In this document: one piece after another, positions 17,153-26,192 of the stretch
Layout: every line of letters starts with the position of its first letter
How positions within the stretch are numbered: the first letter of the stretch is position 1
Program-made: the position numbers and the translations under genes
Origin: Verrucomicrobiota bacterium
GTDB taxonomy: Bacteria > Verrucomicrobiota > Verrucomicrobiia > Limisphaerales > CAIMTB01
DNA: 51,184 nt
Direction: 5' to 3'
Assembly (NCBI GenBank): GCA_963205105.1
Contig: CAUJJW010000299.1
Span: 1-51,184, forward strand
Notes under the pieces: generated by a model
What the model saw: the letters and a program-made list of their open reading frames with translations, nothing else
Database searches by the model: none
Told to the model about the DNA's origin: nothing

Positions 17153-17818
17153 ATGTCGACGCCAACGCCCGCTCCCGAACCGCGTCTCGCCGCCATGCGC
17201 GTGGACTACCACCTTGGGCACCTGGACGAAAAGGATCTCGCCGCCGATCCCTTCCGTCAGTTCGAGGTCTGGTTCAACCAGGCCCGCGAGGCGAACCTGC
17301 TGGAGCCCAATGCCATGACCCTCGCCACCGTCGACGCCGACGCCCGGCCCACGGTGCGCACGGTCTTGTTGAAGCACTGGGATGAGCGGGGCTTCGTCTT
17401 CTTCACCAATCTCGAAAGCCGCAAGGCGGTTCAGATCGCGGCCAACCCCAACGTTTCCCTCCTCTTTCCCTGGCTCCCCCTCCAACGCCAGGTGGCCATC
17501 AACGGCACCGCCGAAAGGATCAGCACCGCCGAGGTCGTCGCCTACTTCATCAAACGCCCGTTCCATGCCCAACTCGCCGCCTGGGCCTCACCCCAGAGCC
17601 GGGTCATCTCCACCCGCGCCATTCTCGAAATGAAATGGGAGGAGATGAAACGGAAGTTCCGCGAAGGCGAAGTCCCCCTGCCCTCGTTCTGGGGTGGCTA
17701 CCGGGTGGTGCCCCGTGACGTCGAGTTCTGGCAGGGCGGTGAAAGCCGTCTGCACGATCGCTTTCTCTACACCCGCGATACCGACACCTCCTGGAAGGTC
17801 GAGCGCCTCGCCCCCTAG
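17153..17818 (+). CDS. pdxH: pyridoxamine/pyridoxine 5'-phosphate oxidase
   Basis: The protein is 221 residues from the ATG at 17153 (MSTPTPAPEPRLAAMRVDYH). This FMN enzyme oxidises pyridoxine or pyridoxamine 5'-phosphate to pyridoxal 5'-phosphate, the last step of the B6 salvage route. Conserved features are DPFRQFEVWFNQAREANL, the FMN-contact segment RPTVRTVLLKHWDERGFVFF, the SRKAVQIAANP loop, FWGGYRV, and the C-terminal dimerisation motif RLHDRFLYTR ending WKVERLAP. Length and both termini are normal. The uvrC gene begins 61 bases downstream and may be cotranscribed. Confidence 0.96.
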   Translation: MSTPTPAPEPRLAAMRVDYHLGHLDEKDLAADPFRQFEVWFNQAREANLLEPNAMTLATVDADARPTVRTVLLKHWDERGFVFFTNLESRKAVQIAANPNVSLLFPWLPLQRQVAINGTAERISTAEVVAYFIKRPFHAQLAAWASPQSRVISTRAILEMKWEEMKRKFREGEVPLPSFWGGYRVVPRDVEFWQGGESRLHDRFLYTRDTDTSWKVERLAP

Positions 17819-17879
17819 CGTCCGTTACCCGTCACCTGTCCTCTGCCATCCGTCCTCTGTCATCCGTCACCCCGCCGCC

Positions 17880-19670
17880 ATGCCGGTCAACGAGGTCATT
17901 CGCAACAAGTTGTCCCAGACACCCCACAAACCGGGTGTCTACCTCCACAAGGACCGCTTCGGCCGCGTCATCTACGTGGGCAAGGCCCGCGATCTGCGCA
18001 AACGGGTCAGCACGTACTTCCAGCCGTCGCGTCGACAGGGTTGGGACCTCAAGTTCAACGCCCTCGTCGAAGCGGTCTACGACTTCGATTGGCACGTGGT
18101 GAAGTCGGAAGCCGAAGCGCTCCTGCTCGAAGGCAAGCTCATCAAGGAGTTCCAACCCCGCTTCAACATCGATTTCCGCGACGACAAGCGGTTCCTCCTG
18201 CTCAAGGTCAACCTCAACGACCCCATCCCCCGGTTCACCCTCACCCGCCTTCGCCAGGACGATGGTTCCGTCTACTTCGGGCCCTTCGCCCACTCGGGCT
18301 CGGTCCGCCGCACCCTCACCGTCCTCCGCCGTCGCTTCAATCTCCGCGGCTGCCGCCCCCTCACCCCCACCGAAGCCGACTACCGACATTGCCTCTACGG
18401 CAACCTCAAGTACTGCACCGCCCCCTGCATCACCAATGTCACCCGCGAGCAGTATCTCGCCCAAGTCCAGGCCGCCCTCGACTTCCTCGCCGGCCAAACC
18501 GACGAGATGATCGCCGGGTTCGAGGACGAAATGAGAAAGGCCGCCGCCCAGCTCGACTTCGAAAAAGCCGCCCAACTGCGCGACGCCATCACGGACCTCA
18601 AGAACACCACCCAGAAAACGGAAAAATTCGAGCGCGTTCCCTACAAACTCCCCGTCGCCATCAACCCGGAAGCCGACTTGCGCGAACTCTCCCGCGTTCT
18701 CGACCTCCCCACCCCTCCCGCCCGCATCGAAGGCTTCGATATCTCCAACATCAGCGGCACCTTCATGGTCTCGTCCATGGTCAGCTTCTGGCACGGACGC
18801 CCCGACCGCGCCCATTACCGACGCTTCAAAATGAAGACCGTCCTGCAACAGGACGACTTCGCCTGCATGGCCGAAACCGTCCGTCGCCGTTACTCCCGGC
18901 TCCTGCGCGAAATCCAGGGGGAACGACCCTCCCCCGAATCCCGCGACGACGGCGGCCAGGCCAGTCCCGAGGAACTCCAGCGCGCCACCAACGACATCAG
19001 CGGTGCCTTCCATGACCGGCCGTTCCGCCACGACACCGATGCCGCCGCCGCCGCCATCGCCCCAGTGTCCAGGACCCTCCGTCGCCCAGCCTCCACCCCA
19101 CTGCCCTTACCCGTCCCCGGCGACGAGGATCTCGACCCGTCACCGGTTGACGCGGACCCAAGCCCCGAACTCAACGCACCCTGGGTCCCCAAACCACCCG
19201 CTAAACCCCGCCTGCCGGATCTGATCCTCATCGACGGCGGCAAAGGCCAGCTCAACGCCGCCTGCCATGAACTCGCCCAACTCGGGCTTCAACACATCCC
19301 GGTCATCGGGCTCGCCAAGGAATTCGAAGAAATCCATCGCCCCGGTGAAAAGAACCCCCTTCGCCTCGGCCTCGACAGCCCGGCGGTCAAGCTCCTCCAA
19401 CGCGTGCGCGACGAAGCCCATCGGTTCGCCAACACCTTCAACGCCCAACTGAGACTCAAGAAGATCAGCGAAAGCCTGCTCGACGAGTTTCCCGGAATCG
19501 GCGATTCCCGAAAACAGGCCCTGCTGAAGCGGTTCGGTTCCGTCCAACGCCTCAAGCTCGCCACCGCCGAGGAGATCGCCGAAGTGTCCGGCTTCGGTGG
19601 AGCCATGGCCGAGAAACTGAAGGAATTCCTGACCGCCCGCACCACCCTTCCCGACACACCGGCTTCTTAA
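17880..19670 (+). CDS. uvrC: excinuclease ABC subunit C with a proline-rich internal insert
   Basis: There are 596 residues from the ATG at 17880 (MPVNEVIRNKLSQTPHKPGVYL). UvrC makes both incisions around a lesion in UvrABC nucleotide excision repair. An N-terminal GIY-YIG nuclease (about 14-95, GVYLHKDRFGRVIYVGKARD), a UVR helix pair (about 203-238), the RNase H-like C-terminal nuclease (RIEGFDISNISGTFMVSSMV; LPDLILIDGGKGQL) and a terminal helix-hairpin-helix region are all present. Between RRRYSRLL (about 337) and LPDLILIDGG (about 446), which are usually nearly adjacent, lie roughly 100 residues rich in Pro, Ala and Asp. The stop codon overlaps the convergent downstream gene by four bases. 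Confidence 0.95.
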   Translation: MPVNEVIRNKLSQTPHKPGVYLHKDRFGRVIYVGKARDLRKRVSTYFQPSRRQGWDLKFNALVEAVYDFDWHVVKSEAEALLLEGKLIKEFQPRFNIDFRDDKRFLLLKVNLNDPIPRFTLTRLRQDDGSVYFGPFAHSGSVRRTLTVLRRRFNLRGCRPLTPTEADYRHCLYGNLKYCTAPCITNVTREQYLAQVQAALDFLAGQTDEMIAGFEDEMRKAAAQLDFEKAAQLRDAITDLKNTTQKTEKFERVPYKLPVAINPEADLRELSRVLDLPTPPARIEGFDISNISGTFMVSSMVSFWHGRPDRAHYRRFKMKTVLQQDDFACMAETVRRRYSRLLREIQGERPSPESRDDGGQASPEELQRATNDISGAFHDRPFRHDTDAAAAAIAPVSRTLRRPASTPLPLPVPGDEDLDPSPVDADPSPELNAPWVPKPPAKPRLPDLILIDGGKGQLNAACHELAQLGLQHIPVIGLAKEFEEIHRPGEKNPLRLGLDSPAVKLLQRVRDEAHRFANTFNAQLRLKKISESLLDEFPGIGDSRKQALLKRFGSVQRLKLATAEEIAEVSGFGGAMAEKLKEFLTARTTLPDTPAS

Positions 19671-20515
19671 GGAACCTTGTTCAGGTCCGGCATCTTTTTG
19701 AATCGATCGAGGGCGTTCGTTCGCCAGTTTGCCCCCAGCACTTTGGCGGTCGTTGAAACCGGCGGGGTCGGCGCCGGAACTTCCATAGGTGGCATCGGCT
19801 GGGCCGACGGCGCCGGAATCGGCGCGGGCACTGACCCGGGCGCAGGCGGAGTCGGGGACGTCAGCACCGATTCCGAAACGACCGGGGGTGAGGCAACCCA
19901 CGACGCCGGCATCCGCATCTCCGAGGGCTGGGACAACACCGGCGGAGCCTCCACGCCCAGCGTCGAAGCCAATGCCGACGCGGGCACCGGGGATTCCCCG
20001 CGCCAGCCAATGCGGATGGTGGGAATGGGTCCCACGGCAATGATCAGCTGGCCGAGGCTCAAGCCCGGCAGTTCAACCGTGTCCGCGAGTTCGACCGCAC
20101 GCTGAATGGCGGCGAGCACCCCGCGCAGCGCCGGCTTTGCCGCGTGGGCGTCAACGAGCGCACGGATGGCGGTGGCGGGGATATCCTCCATCTTGCGAAG
20201 CAACAGCAGCAGGCGTTGTCCGGCGGTCAGGCCGATCTCGAGATCCACCCCCGCCAGTTCAAAGCCCGTCTGCCGGATGACCCCCGTGGCATCACGGACC
20301 TCGGCCAGCACCTTCAGCAGATGATCGCCGCTATCGGAACGAAGTTCGCTGATCCCGCTTTGGATCTCCGATCGAAGCTGATGCAACTGGCCCACGGTCA
20401 GCACGACCGATTCCCGGAGGCGCGCGGCCTGAGCGGGAGCGGCTTCCACCACCTGCCGCAATTGGTTCGCCTGCCGACCCAGGCTCTGAATTCGGGCAAC
20501 GAGTTTTTCCTTCAT
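19667..20515 (-). CDS. helical protein with proline-rich tail, third gene of the flotillin/AAA operon
   Basis: A 282-residue protein from the ATG at 20515 (MKEKLVARIQSLGRQANQLR), seven bases after the stop of the giant ATPase gene. Residues 1-70 are heptad-like helix; about 75-150 continue helical (ELAGVDLEIGLTAGQRLLLL, RALVDAHAAKPALRGVLAAI); about 150-180 is a small beta segment (LSLGQLIIAVGPIPTIRIGW); about 185-260 is Pro/Ser/Ala-rich and disordered; the end is LGANWRTNALDRFKKMPDLN. There is no signal peptide or membrane helix. I do not recognise a named family. Its position makes it a probable partner or adaptor of the ATPase; that is inference. Confidence 0.7.
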   Translation of the reverse strand: MKEKLVARIQSLGRQANQLRQVVEAAPAQAARLRESVVLTVGQLHQLRSEIQSGISELRSDSGDHLLKVLAEVRDATGVIRQTGFELAGVDLEIGLTAGQRLLLLLRKMEDIPATAIRALVDAHAAKPALRGVLAAIQRAVELADTVELPGLSLGQLIIAVGPIPTIRIGWRGESPVPASALASTLGVEAPPVLSQPSEMRMPASWVASPPVVSESVLTSPTPPAPGSVPAPIPAPSAQPMPPMEVPAPTPPVSTTAKVLGANWRTNALDRFKKMPDLNKVP

Positions 20516-20522
20516 GACGCGT

Positions 20523-23500
20523 TCAGGAGGGGGATCCCAGTTTCGGCGGTGCAGGTGGAGCGGAAGACGGCGGCTCGGCTGGAGGCTCGGTGGAACGATC
20601 CGCCTTCGCGAGCACCTCGTGAAAACGTTCCAGGAACGCGCGCTCATTGGTGAGCATGTCCTGGGTGACCTCGAATTCCACGGTGCCCTGCCGGGCCCGG
20701 GCCGCCAGCAGATCCTGAGCACCGCGCAGGTGATCGCGTTGTTGCCCGGCAAGATCCTTCAACGTGGCCAGCGTGCTGTGAATCATCTCCAACTCATGCG
20801 ACAGGCTGTCGACACGATCGGCCACCACCGACGCATGGGTGACCGCGACGGCCCGGGCCAGGTCTTCCCGAAGCGCGTTCAATCCCTCGGTCAGCCGAAC
20901 CGCCAACCCTTCCTCCGACCGCGCGGGCTCGATCCCCGGCGTCGGTGCGGCTGCCGGCGATGCCATCCAGCCAGGTGGGCGATCGACGAGAACCGAACGC
21001 AGGGCTTCGAGACTCTGAACCACGGGCGCCAGATCGATCGCCGCCACAGGAGTGGGCGCTGTCGGAACCGGGGCCGACGACGTTGCGGGTTCGGGCCTTT
21101 GCGCCAGCCCGGCCTGCAGGACATTCTGAATCCCTTCGAGACCGGCATGGAACGCGGCCAACTGACCCACCACCCGGGTCACCGGATCGTTGGCATCGCC
21201 GGTGCCCCGGACCAACTGATGCCGGCGGAAGGTGCGCCGGATCTCGTCCCAACGCGCCTGTTCCTCCGGAGTCAGCCAACCCACCAGTTCCTTGAACTTG
21301 AGCAGATTGGCTTCGGTCCCGGAGGTCAGGGTCTGGGCTTCATTTCGATAGTGGTCGAGCAGAACGGCGCGGATTTCCTCGTCGTTCATGATCGGCACGA
21401 TTTTCTCGGCGAGCCGGTTCATGTTGCGATACGAGCCTTGCAGTCGGAAGGGCGGTTCCGTCCGGTAATCGTCCGCCTGTCCCGCCGACGCGATGTACTC
21501 CTGATTGACTCGCAACACCACTTCCCGCACCGCCAACAGGCGCCGGGTGACGGCCAGGATCTCGTCGATTTCCTGACTGGAATAGGTCCCTTCCAGACTC
21601 CCGGCCTCGCCGGTGTCCACGCCTTCCACCGCCTGGGCGCGACGGATCAACGCCCGGACGTCCTTCGGGTGACGTGTCGCCACCGACGCCAAAACCGCGT
21701 TCGAGGTGGCCGCGTTCTCGATGTAACTCGCCTTGAAAGCATCGGCGCGATTTCCAATCACGTCCCCCAGGTTGTAGGTGTCCGCCCGGTTCGCGAGCAT
21801 GTCCGGGATTTTGAATTTCTGGCCGCTCTCGGTGTACGGATTGCCCGCCATGACCACCACGACCCGGCGTCCGCGCAAATCGTACGTGCGCGAGCGTCCC
21901 CGCCACACGCCTTCGATCTTCCGCTGACCGTCGCAGAGGGAGATGAACTTCTGCAGGAACTCCGGGTTGCAGTGCTGGATGTCGTCGATGCAGATCATCG
22001 CGTTGTCACCCATCTCGAACGCGAGGTTGAGCTTGTGGATCTCTTCCCGGGCACCGGCGTTGGGGGCGTCCTCCGGGTCGAGCGAGGTCACGGCGTGTCC
22101 CAGGGCGGGGCCATTGATTTTGACGAAGACGATGCCCAACCGGCTGGCGATGTATTCCAGCAGCGTCGTCTTGCCGTAGCCCGGAGGCGACACCACCAGC
22201 AACAGGCCCATGAGGTCGGTGCGCTTCTGGTCGCCGGCGGCCCCGATTTGCTTGGCCAGATTGTCGCCGATCATCGGCAGGTAGACTTCATCGATCAGCT
22301 CGTTGCGGACAAAGGAGGTGAGCACCCGGGGACGGAATTCATCCAGCCGCAGCCGCGCCCGTTCCTGTTCCAGCAGTCGCTGCCGACGCTGGCGGTACTG
22401 TTCAAACCGCGGCAGAGCGTCACGTTCAAATCGGCTGAGACGTTCGCGGAATTCCAGATAATCGAAGACATAGCGGGAGCCCTGGATGCGGGCATGACTG
22501 CCCTTCAACGGATCGATCACCTGGGTGGTGGCAGAGTCGATCACCACCCGGGCGAGGTCCGGGCCGCAGAACAGAATCGCCACCGCCTCCTCCAGATAGC
22601 GGCCCGTCTCCCCAGGCTGGCTCAGCAAGAAGCCCCGCACCCAGTCGCGAACCAATTCCAGGTCGCTGGCGGGATGCGCGACCAGGTCAGCGCGCACGCG
22701 GGCCAACGCCGCATCGCTACCCTTCGCCACCAGATGCCGATGAAAGGCTTGAACCAGCCCATCGGCTTCCCGGCTGGAGACAAACGTTTCGCCGGAGCTG
22801 AGTTCGTGAAACAGGTACTCACCCGCACCCGCCGCGAGGTCGGTGGCATAGAGGCCGGTGTCGCGGGCGAAGCCTTCGATCAATGCGGTCAACGCCTGAC
22901 AGTATCGCGCCTGCGCAGGGTCCCCGGGGAAGACGCGGTTGCGCTCGCCGAAAGCCCGCAGGCGCACCTGCCAAAGCTCCCGCGCGTCCTTGGGACAAAA
23001 CCGCTGCCAGAACACGGTCGCGCACGCCCGCGCATCCGGCGGATGACGGGCCAACCGAAGCGCCAAATGAGTCGCAACCAGGGCGTGAACGATCTGGGCG
23101 GTGTCGTGGTCGTGAACCCCCTTGATGTAACCCTCCTGGAGGCGGGTTCCCATCGCTTCCTGAACCCAGGCCAATCGCGCCTCGCTGCTCAGTCCTGCAA
23201 CCGATTCCACCGTCCTCACGCCAACCCCCGAGGCACCCACGTCGGACGACTGCACCGTGTGTTCCGCCCCGGGCCGAGGTTCTGCGGCGGTCGGACTCCC
23301 CTCCCCCAGGGATTGGAGCAGTCGAAACGCGAGGTATTCCGCGCGGTACACCTCGGCGTTCTCGGACGGAAGTTCCTGGTTCCAGGCACTGCGCGTGGCC
23401 AAAAAGGCCTCGTCCGTGATGGCCTCGAAGTACCGCGTGCCGGTGAGGTGCAGGAACGGTTCACCGTCCCGATGGACGACGGTGAGGTCGAGTGGCTGGG

Positions 23501-26189
23501 TGGTGACATTGAACCGGTGCCGGCCCAGCTGAATGACCCCCGGCCCGCCCACGAACAGTTCCTGCCTATCCTTGAGTTGGCGAACCGCATCCTGCTGCGC
23601 GCTCTTCAGCCGGCCCTGAAGGTCGTCCGCCTTCACCGAATCCCCCAGAACCAGCAGTTCCGCGATCTGATCCCGAACCTTGGCCACCATCAGGTCGGCG
23701 GCCAGGTAGGTGTTGATCTCCTGAACCGTGGTCAGGCCGGCCAGCCGGTTCTGAATCACCTTCAGAATGCGATCGGCCGCTGAAACCAGGGCGGCCGATC
23801 GCCGGTTCCGCTGTTCCACCAGGCCGAGTTTGCGCTGCTCAAAGGCCTCGTAGAGTTCGGTGCGACGCTCCGCAAGCTGGACGGTGCAGTCCTCGAAGTC
23901 CGCGAACGCACCTTCGAGTTCCTCGATCTGAACCGCGAGCCGGTTGAGGTATTCGTCGCATTTCGCCGGCGAATCACACAGGTCGAGAAAGCTGGCCGCC
24001 GACTGCCCCAGCAGCTTCATCTGCGCCGAAAAACGGGCGGCGTTCTCCACCGCCCCCAGCGATTGCAGGCGCTTCTGAAGTGCGGCCCGGACCTGGTTCA
24101 GGGTCGCGTAGATCGCCGTGATCCCATCAAGAATCCGCGTCGATTCGGTGGCGTCGTCGATGCGCAGGTTGTTGACGATCTCCACCAGCATCTCGAGTTC
24201 CACCCGGGACGACGCCGCGGCCTCGTCCAGCTTCTTCCCGTCCACCACCCGGGTGATGGACTCGACCGCCGCCAGGTGTTCCCCCGCCCGTTGGCGATAG
24301 GGTTCCAGCGCCTCCGGCTTGAGCAGAAAACGAACACACGCCACCGACAATTCGTCCGCGCGCGCGACGACCGCCTTTTCCAACTCGTCCAGGGCGGAGA
24401 GGTCGATATAACGGACTTCCTTGAGGGTGATCACCTCACCACGAAGCCGGCGCAGGGTGGCCAGGTGCTGGACATGATCGTCGAGCCGCTGGAAGGAGGC
24501 GCGCCGCAGCGCACCGAATTGGTCGTCGCACCGCTGCCGCAATTGACGGACCTGCTGCACCGCCTCGCGCTGCAGTCGCTGAACCTTGTCGAATTCGTCG
24601 ACGGCCTGATTCGCGGCGTCGCGCACCTGCCGCAAGGCCTCGTCGAGGCCGAAGGCGTCGGCATGCCCCAGCCACGGATAGGCATCCAGCACCACGGCAC
24701 ACCGCTTCACGACGTCGGCGTACAGCTCGGCGTAAGGCTGGCGACGATGGACCAGGGACGAAATCTCCTGAGCCTCGGCCAGGCAGCGGACCACGTCCTT
24801 GTTGCCAATCTGATAGAGAAAGGCATCGCGCCGGCCGGAGGGTTCGTTTCCCTTCTCGTAGAAGGGCGTCTGCCGCAGCTGGATCGAGTGGTGCTTTTGC
24901 GGCTCTGGATCGGCCCGGAACAGGAGAAGATGCCCATTGGGAAACAGGGAGAAACCGTGGCAGACGATCCGTTCGGCGACCTGTTGGGCAATGAGCTTGT
25001 ACGCCATCAGGACGTACACGCCCTCGTTGGCATCGTAGAAAACGAAGAGCGAATCCTCACCGGTGGGGGCGTGCAGCACCCGCTCCAGCACCAACCCGCT
25101 TTCCCGGGCCTCGAATTGCTTGAGCTCGCCCGTCGCCAGGTAGTAGCCGTCCGGAAAGATGAGTCCGTGTTCCTCAGGCAGCAGCGCGCACGACTGCCCG
25201 ATGGCATCCACCCGATGCACGGTGTGCAGCTTCTCATGGAAGACGAAGTAGCGCGGCTGGGTCTCCTTGTACGGCCGAACCTTCAGCACCACGAGCGGGT
25301 CCAGGATCGAGTAGGCAATCTCGGCGTCATCCACCTTCTGGTGCCGGTCCTCGACTTTTTCGGAATAGACCCCCTCCCCCGTCGAGGTGTTGTCCTCGAC
25401 CTTGATGGTCAGATCGCCCCCGACACACTCCACGAAAACACGGTCCTCGATCGAGACGTGGGGATGATCCCCGTACCGGTAGGACTGGCGATCCGGCGTC
25501 AGCCAGCGGAACTGGTGCGAAGGCGGAAAGCCCAACCGGCGAAAATCCGACTCCGCCCGCCCGTCGATATACTTCAAGTTCCCACCATCGAGATCCCACT
25601 TGAACACCGCGATATCACCGAGCCCCGCGCCGATACGGAAGACCATGTAGAGGCGCCCGCCAATCTCAGAGAACTTGCTGAAGACGGTCTTTTCGTAGAC
25701 GTGGTACAGGCGCTTGAAGTCGGTGAGAAAACGCGCGTCCTGCAGCGGGGCCAGATCGCCTTCCTGAAACGAACCGCTGACTTCATCGCGCTGGTACAGC
25801 GCAAAGACGTCGCCAAGCTCGATTTCCTTCTTGAGCCCAAAGTGGACGTTGAACCCGAAGAGAAACCGGTTCGGCCCCACCCGGATCAGGTCCCGCGGCA
25901 GACAGTTGTGCTGCGTCGTCACCCGATCGGCCTGGAGGATCTTCGACTCGATGGAGCCAAACACCTCACGTCGACGCCCGTCCAGGGACTGAAGGCGCTC
26001 CTGCAACCCATCGCCCAGAGTGGCGAGGCGTTGACGGAGGATCTCATAGGTCGCGCTGGCGGGAGCTTGTGCCGAAGATCCACGATCAGGCTGCCCCGTC
26101 CCGGGCGCAGCCCCCGAGGGGGATTCCGCCGGCGCAGGTGTCCCACCGGAGGCGGCTGAGGTCTCCCTCGACGAAGGAGTCGGTTCCAT
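20523..26189 (-). CDS. giant AAA ATPase (1888 residues) with beta-rich N-terminal and long helical regions, DUF3686 / 'DNA repair ATPase' type
   Basis: Residues 1-47 are low-complexity; about 48-480 form a beta-rich region with repeated strands (NRFLFGFNVHFG, GRLYMVFRIGAG, HGLIFPDGYYLATGELKQF, DSLFVFYDANEGVYVLMA) that may be a propeller-like fold; about 500-900 are long coiled coils; about 1000-1290 are helical. The AAA module is about 1300-1560: Walker A SPPGYGKTTLLEY (Lys1340), Walker B AMICIDDIQH (Asp1402/Asp1403, with Asp where AAA proteins usually have Glu), sensor-like VVVMAGNPYTES. The C-terminus is Pro-rich with coiled coils. I recall similar proteins annotated 'DNA repair ATPase' with DUF3686; no DNA-repair function is shown here. 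It starts 3 bases after the flotillin stop, so the two are coupled. Confidence 0.85.
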   Translation of the reverse strand: MEPTPSSRETSAASGGTPAPAESPSGAAPGTGQPDRGSSAQAPASATYEILRQRLATLGDGLQERLQSLDGRRREVFGSIESKILQADRVTTQHNCLPRDLIRVGPNRFLFGFNVHFGLKKEIELGDVFALYQRDEVSGSFQEGDLAPLQDARFLTDFKRLYHVYEKTVFSKFSEIGGRLYMVFRIGAGLGDIAVFKWDLDGGNLKYIDGRAESDFRRLGFPPSHQFRWLTPDRQSYRYGDHPHVSIEDRVFVECVGGDLTIKVEDNTSTGEGVYSEKVEDRHQKVDDAEIAYSILDPLVVLKVRPYKETQPRYFVFHEKLHTVHRVDAIGQSCALLPEEHGLIFPDGYYLATGELKQFEARESGLVLERVLHAPTGEDSLFVFYDANEGVYVLMAYKLIAQQVAERIVCHGFSLFPNGHLLLFRADPEPQKHHSIQLRQTPFYEKGNEPSGRRDAFLYQIGNKDVVRCLAEAQEISSLVHRRQPYAELYADVVKRCAVVLDAYPWLGHADAFGLDEALRQVRDAANQAVDEFDKVQRLQREAVQQVRQLRQRCDDQFGALRRASFQRLDDHVQHLATLRRLRGEVITLKEVRYIDLSALDELEKAVVARADELSVACVRFLLKPEALEPYRQRAGEHLAAVESITRVVDGKKLDEAAASSRVELEMLVEIVNNLRIDDATESTRILDGITAIYATLNQVRAALQKRLQSLGAVENAARFSAQMKLLGQSAASFLDLCDSPAKCDEYLNRLAVQIEELEGAFADFEDCTVQLAERRTELYEAFEQRKLGLVEQRNRRSAALVSAADRILKVIQNRLAGLTTVQEINTYLAADLMVAKVRDQIAELLVLGDSVKADDLQGRLKSAQQDAVRQLKDRQELFVGGPGVIQLGRHRFNVTTQPLDLTVVHRDGEPFLHLTGTRYFEAITDEAFLATRSAWNQELPSENAEVYRAEYLAFRLLQSLGEGSPTAAEPRPGAEHTVQSSDVGASGVGVRTVESVAGLSSEARLAWVQEAMGTRLQEGYIKGVHDHDTAQIVHALVATHLALRLARHPPDARACATVFWQRFCPKDARELWQVRLRAFGERNRVFPGDPAQARYCQALTALIEGFARDTGLYATDLAAGAGEYLFHELSSGETFVSSREADGLVQAFHRHLVAKGSDAALARVRADLVAHPASDLELVRDWVRGFLLSQPGETGRYLEEAVAILFCGPDLARVVIDSATTQVIDPLKGSHARIQGSRYVFDYLEFRERLSRFERDALPRFEQYRQRRQRLLEQERARLRLDEFRPRVLTSFVRNELIDEVYLPMIGDNLAKQIGAAGDQKRTDLMGLLLVVSPPGYGKTTLLEYIASRLGIVFVKINGPALGHAVTSLDPEDAPNAGAREEIHKLNLAFEMGDNAMICIDDIQHCNPEFLQKFISLCDGQRKIEGVWRGRSRTYDLRGRRVVVVMAGNPYTESGQKFKIPDMLANRADTYNLGDVIGNRADAFKASYIENAATSNAVLASVATRHPKDVRALIRRAQAVEGVDTGEAGSLEGTYSSQEIDEILAVTRRLLAVREVVLRVNQEYIASAGQADDYRTEPPFRLQGSYRNMNRLAEKIVPIMNDEEIRAVLLDHYRNEAQTLTSGTEANLLKFKELVGWLTPEEQARWDEIRRTFRRHQLVRGTGDANDPVTRVVGQLAAFHAGLEGIQNVLQAGLAQRPEPATSSAPVPTAPTPVAAIDLAPVVQSLEALRSVLVDRPPGWMASPAAAPTPGIEPARSEEGLAVRLTEGLNALREDLARAVAVTHASVVADRVDSLSHELEMIHSTLATLKDLAGQQRDHLRGAQDLLAARARQGTVEFEVTQDMLTNERAFLERFHEVLAKADRSTEPPAEPPSSAPPAPPKLGSPS

Positions 26190-26192
26190 GGC

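Noticed and set aside
17832..19031. A 399-codon minus-strand frame opposite uvrC rich in Gly, Val, Glu and Asp
   Set aside because: Composition is the mirror of the Arg/Pro/Ser-rich plus strand; uvrC domains are unambiguous on the other strand.
20514..23783. A 1089-codon plus-strand frame (and another at 24063-26159) opposite the giant ATPase
   Set aside because: Arg/Gln/His/Pro-rich antisense products with no domain; the minus-strand frame carries Walker motifs and coiled coils.
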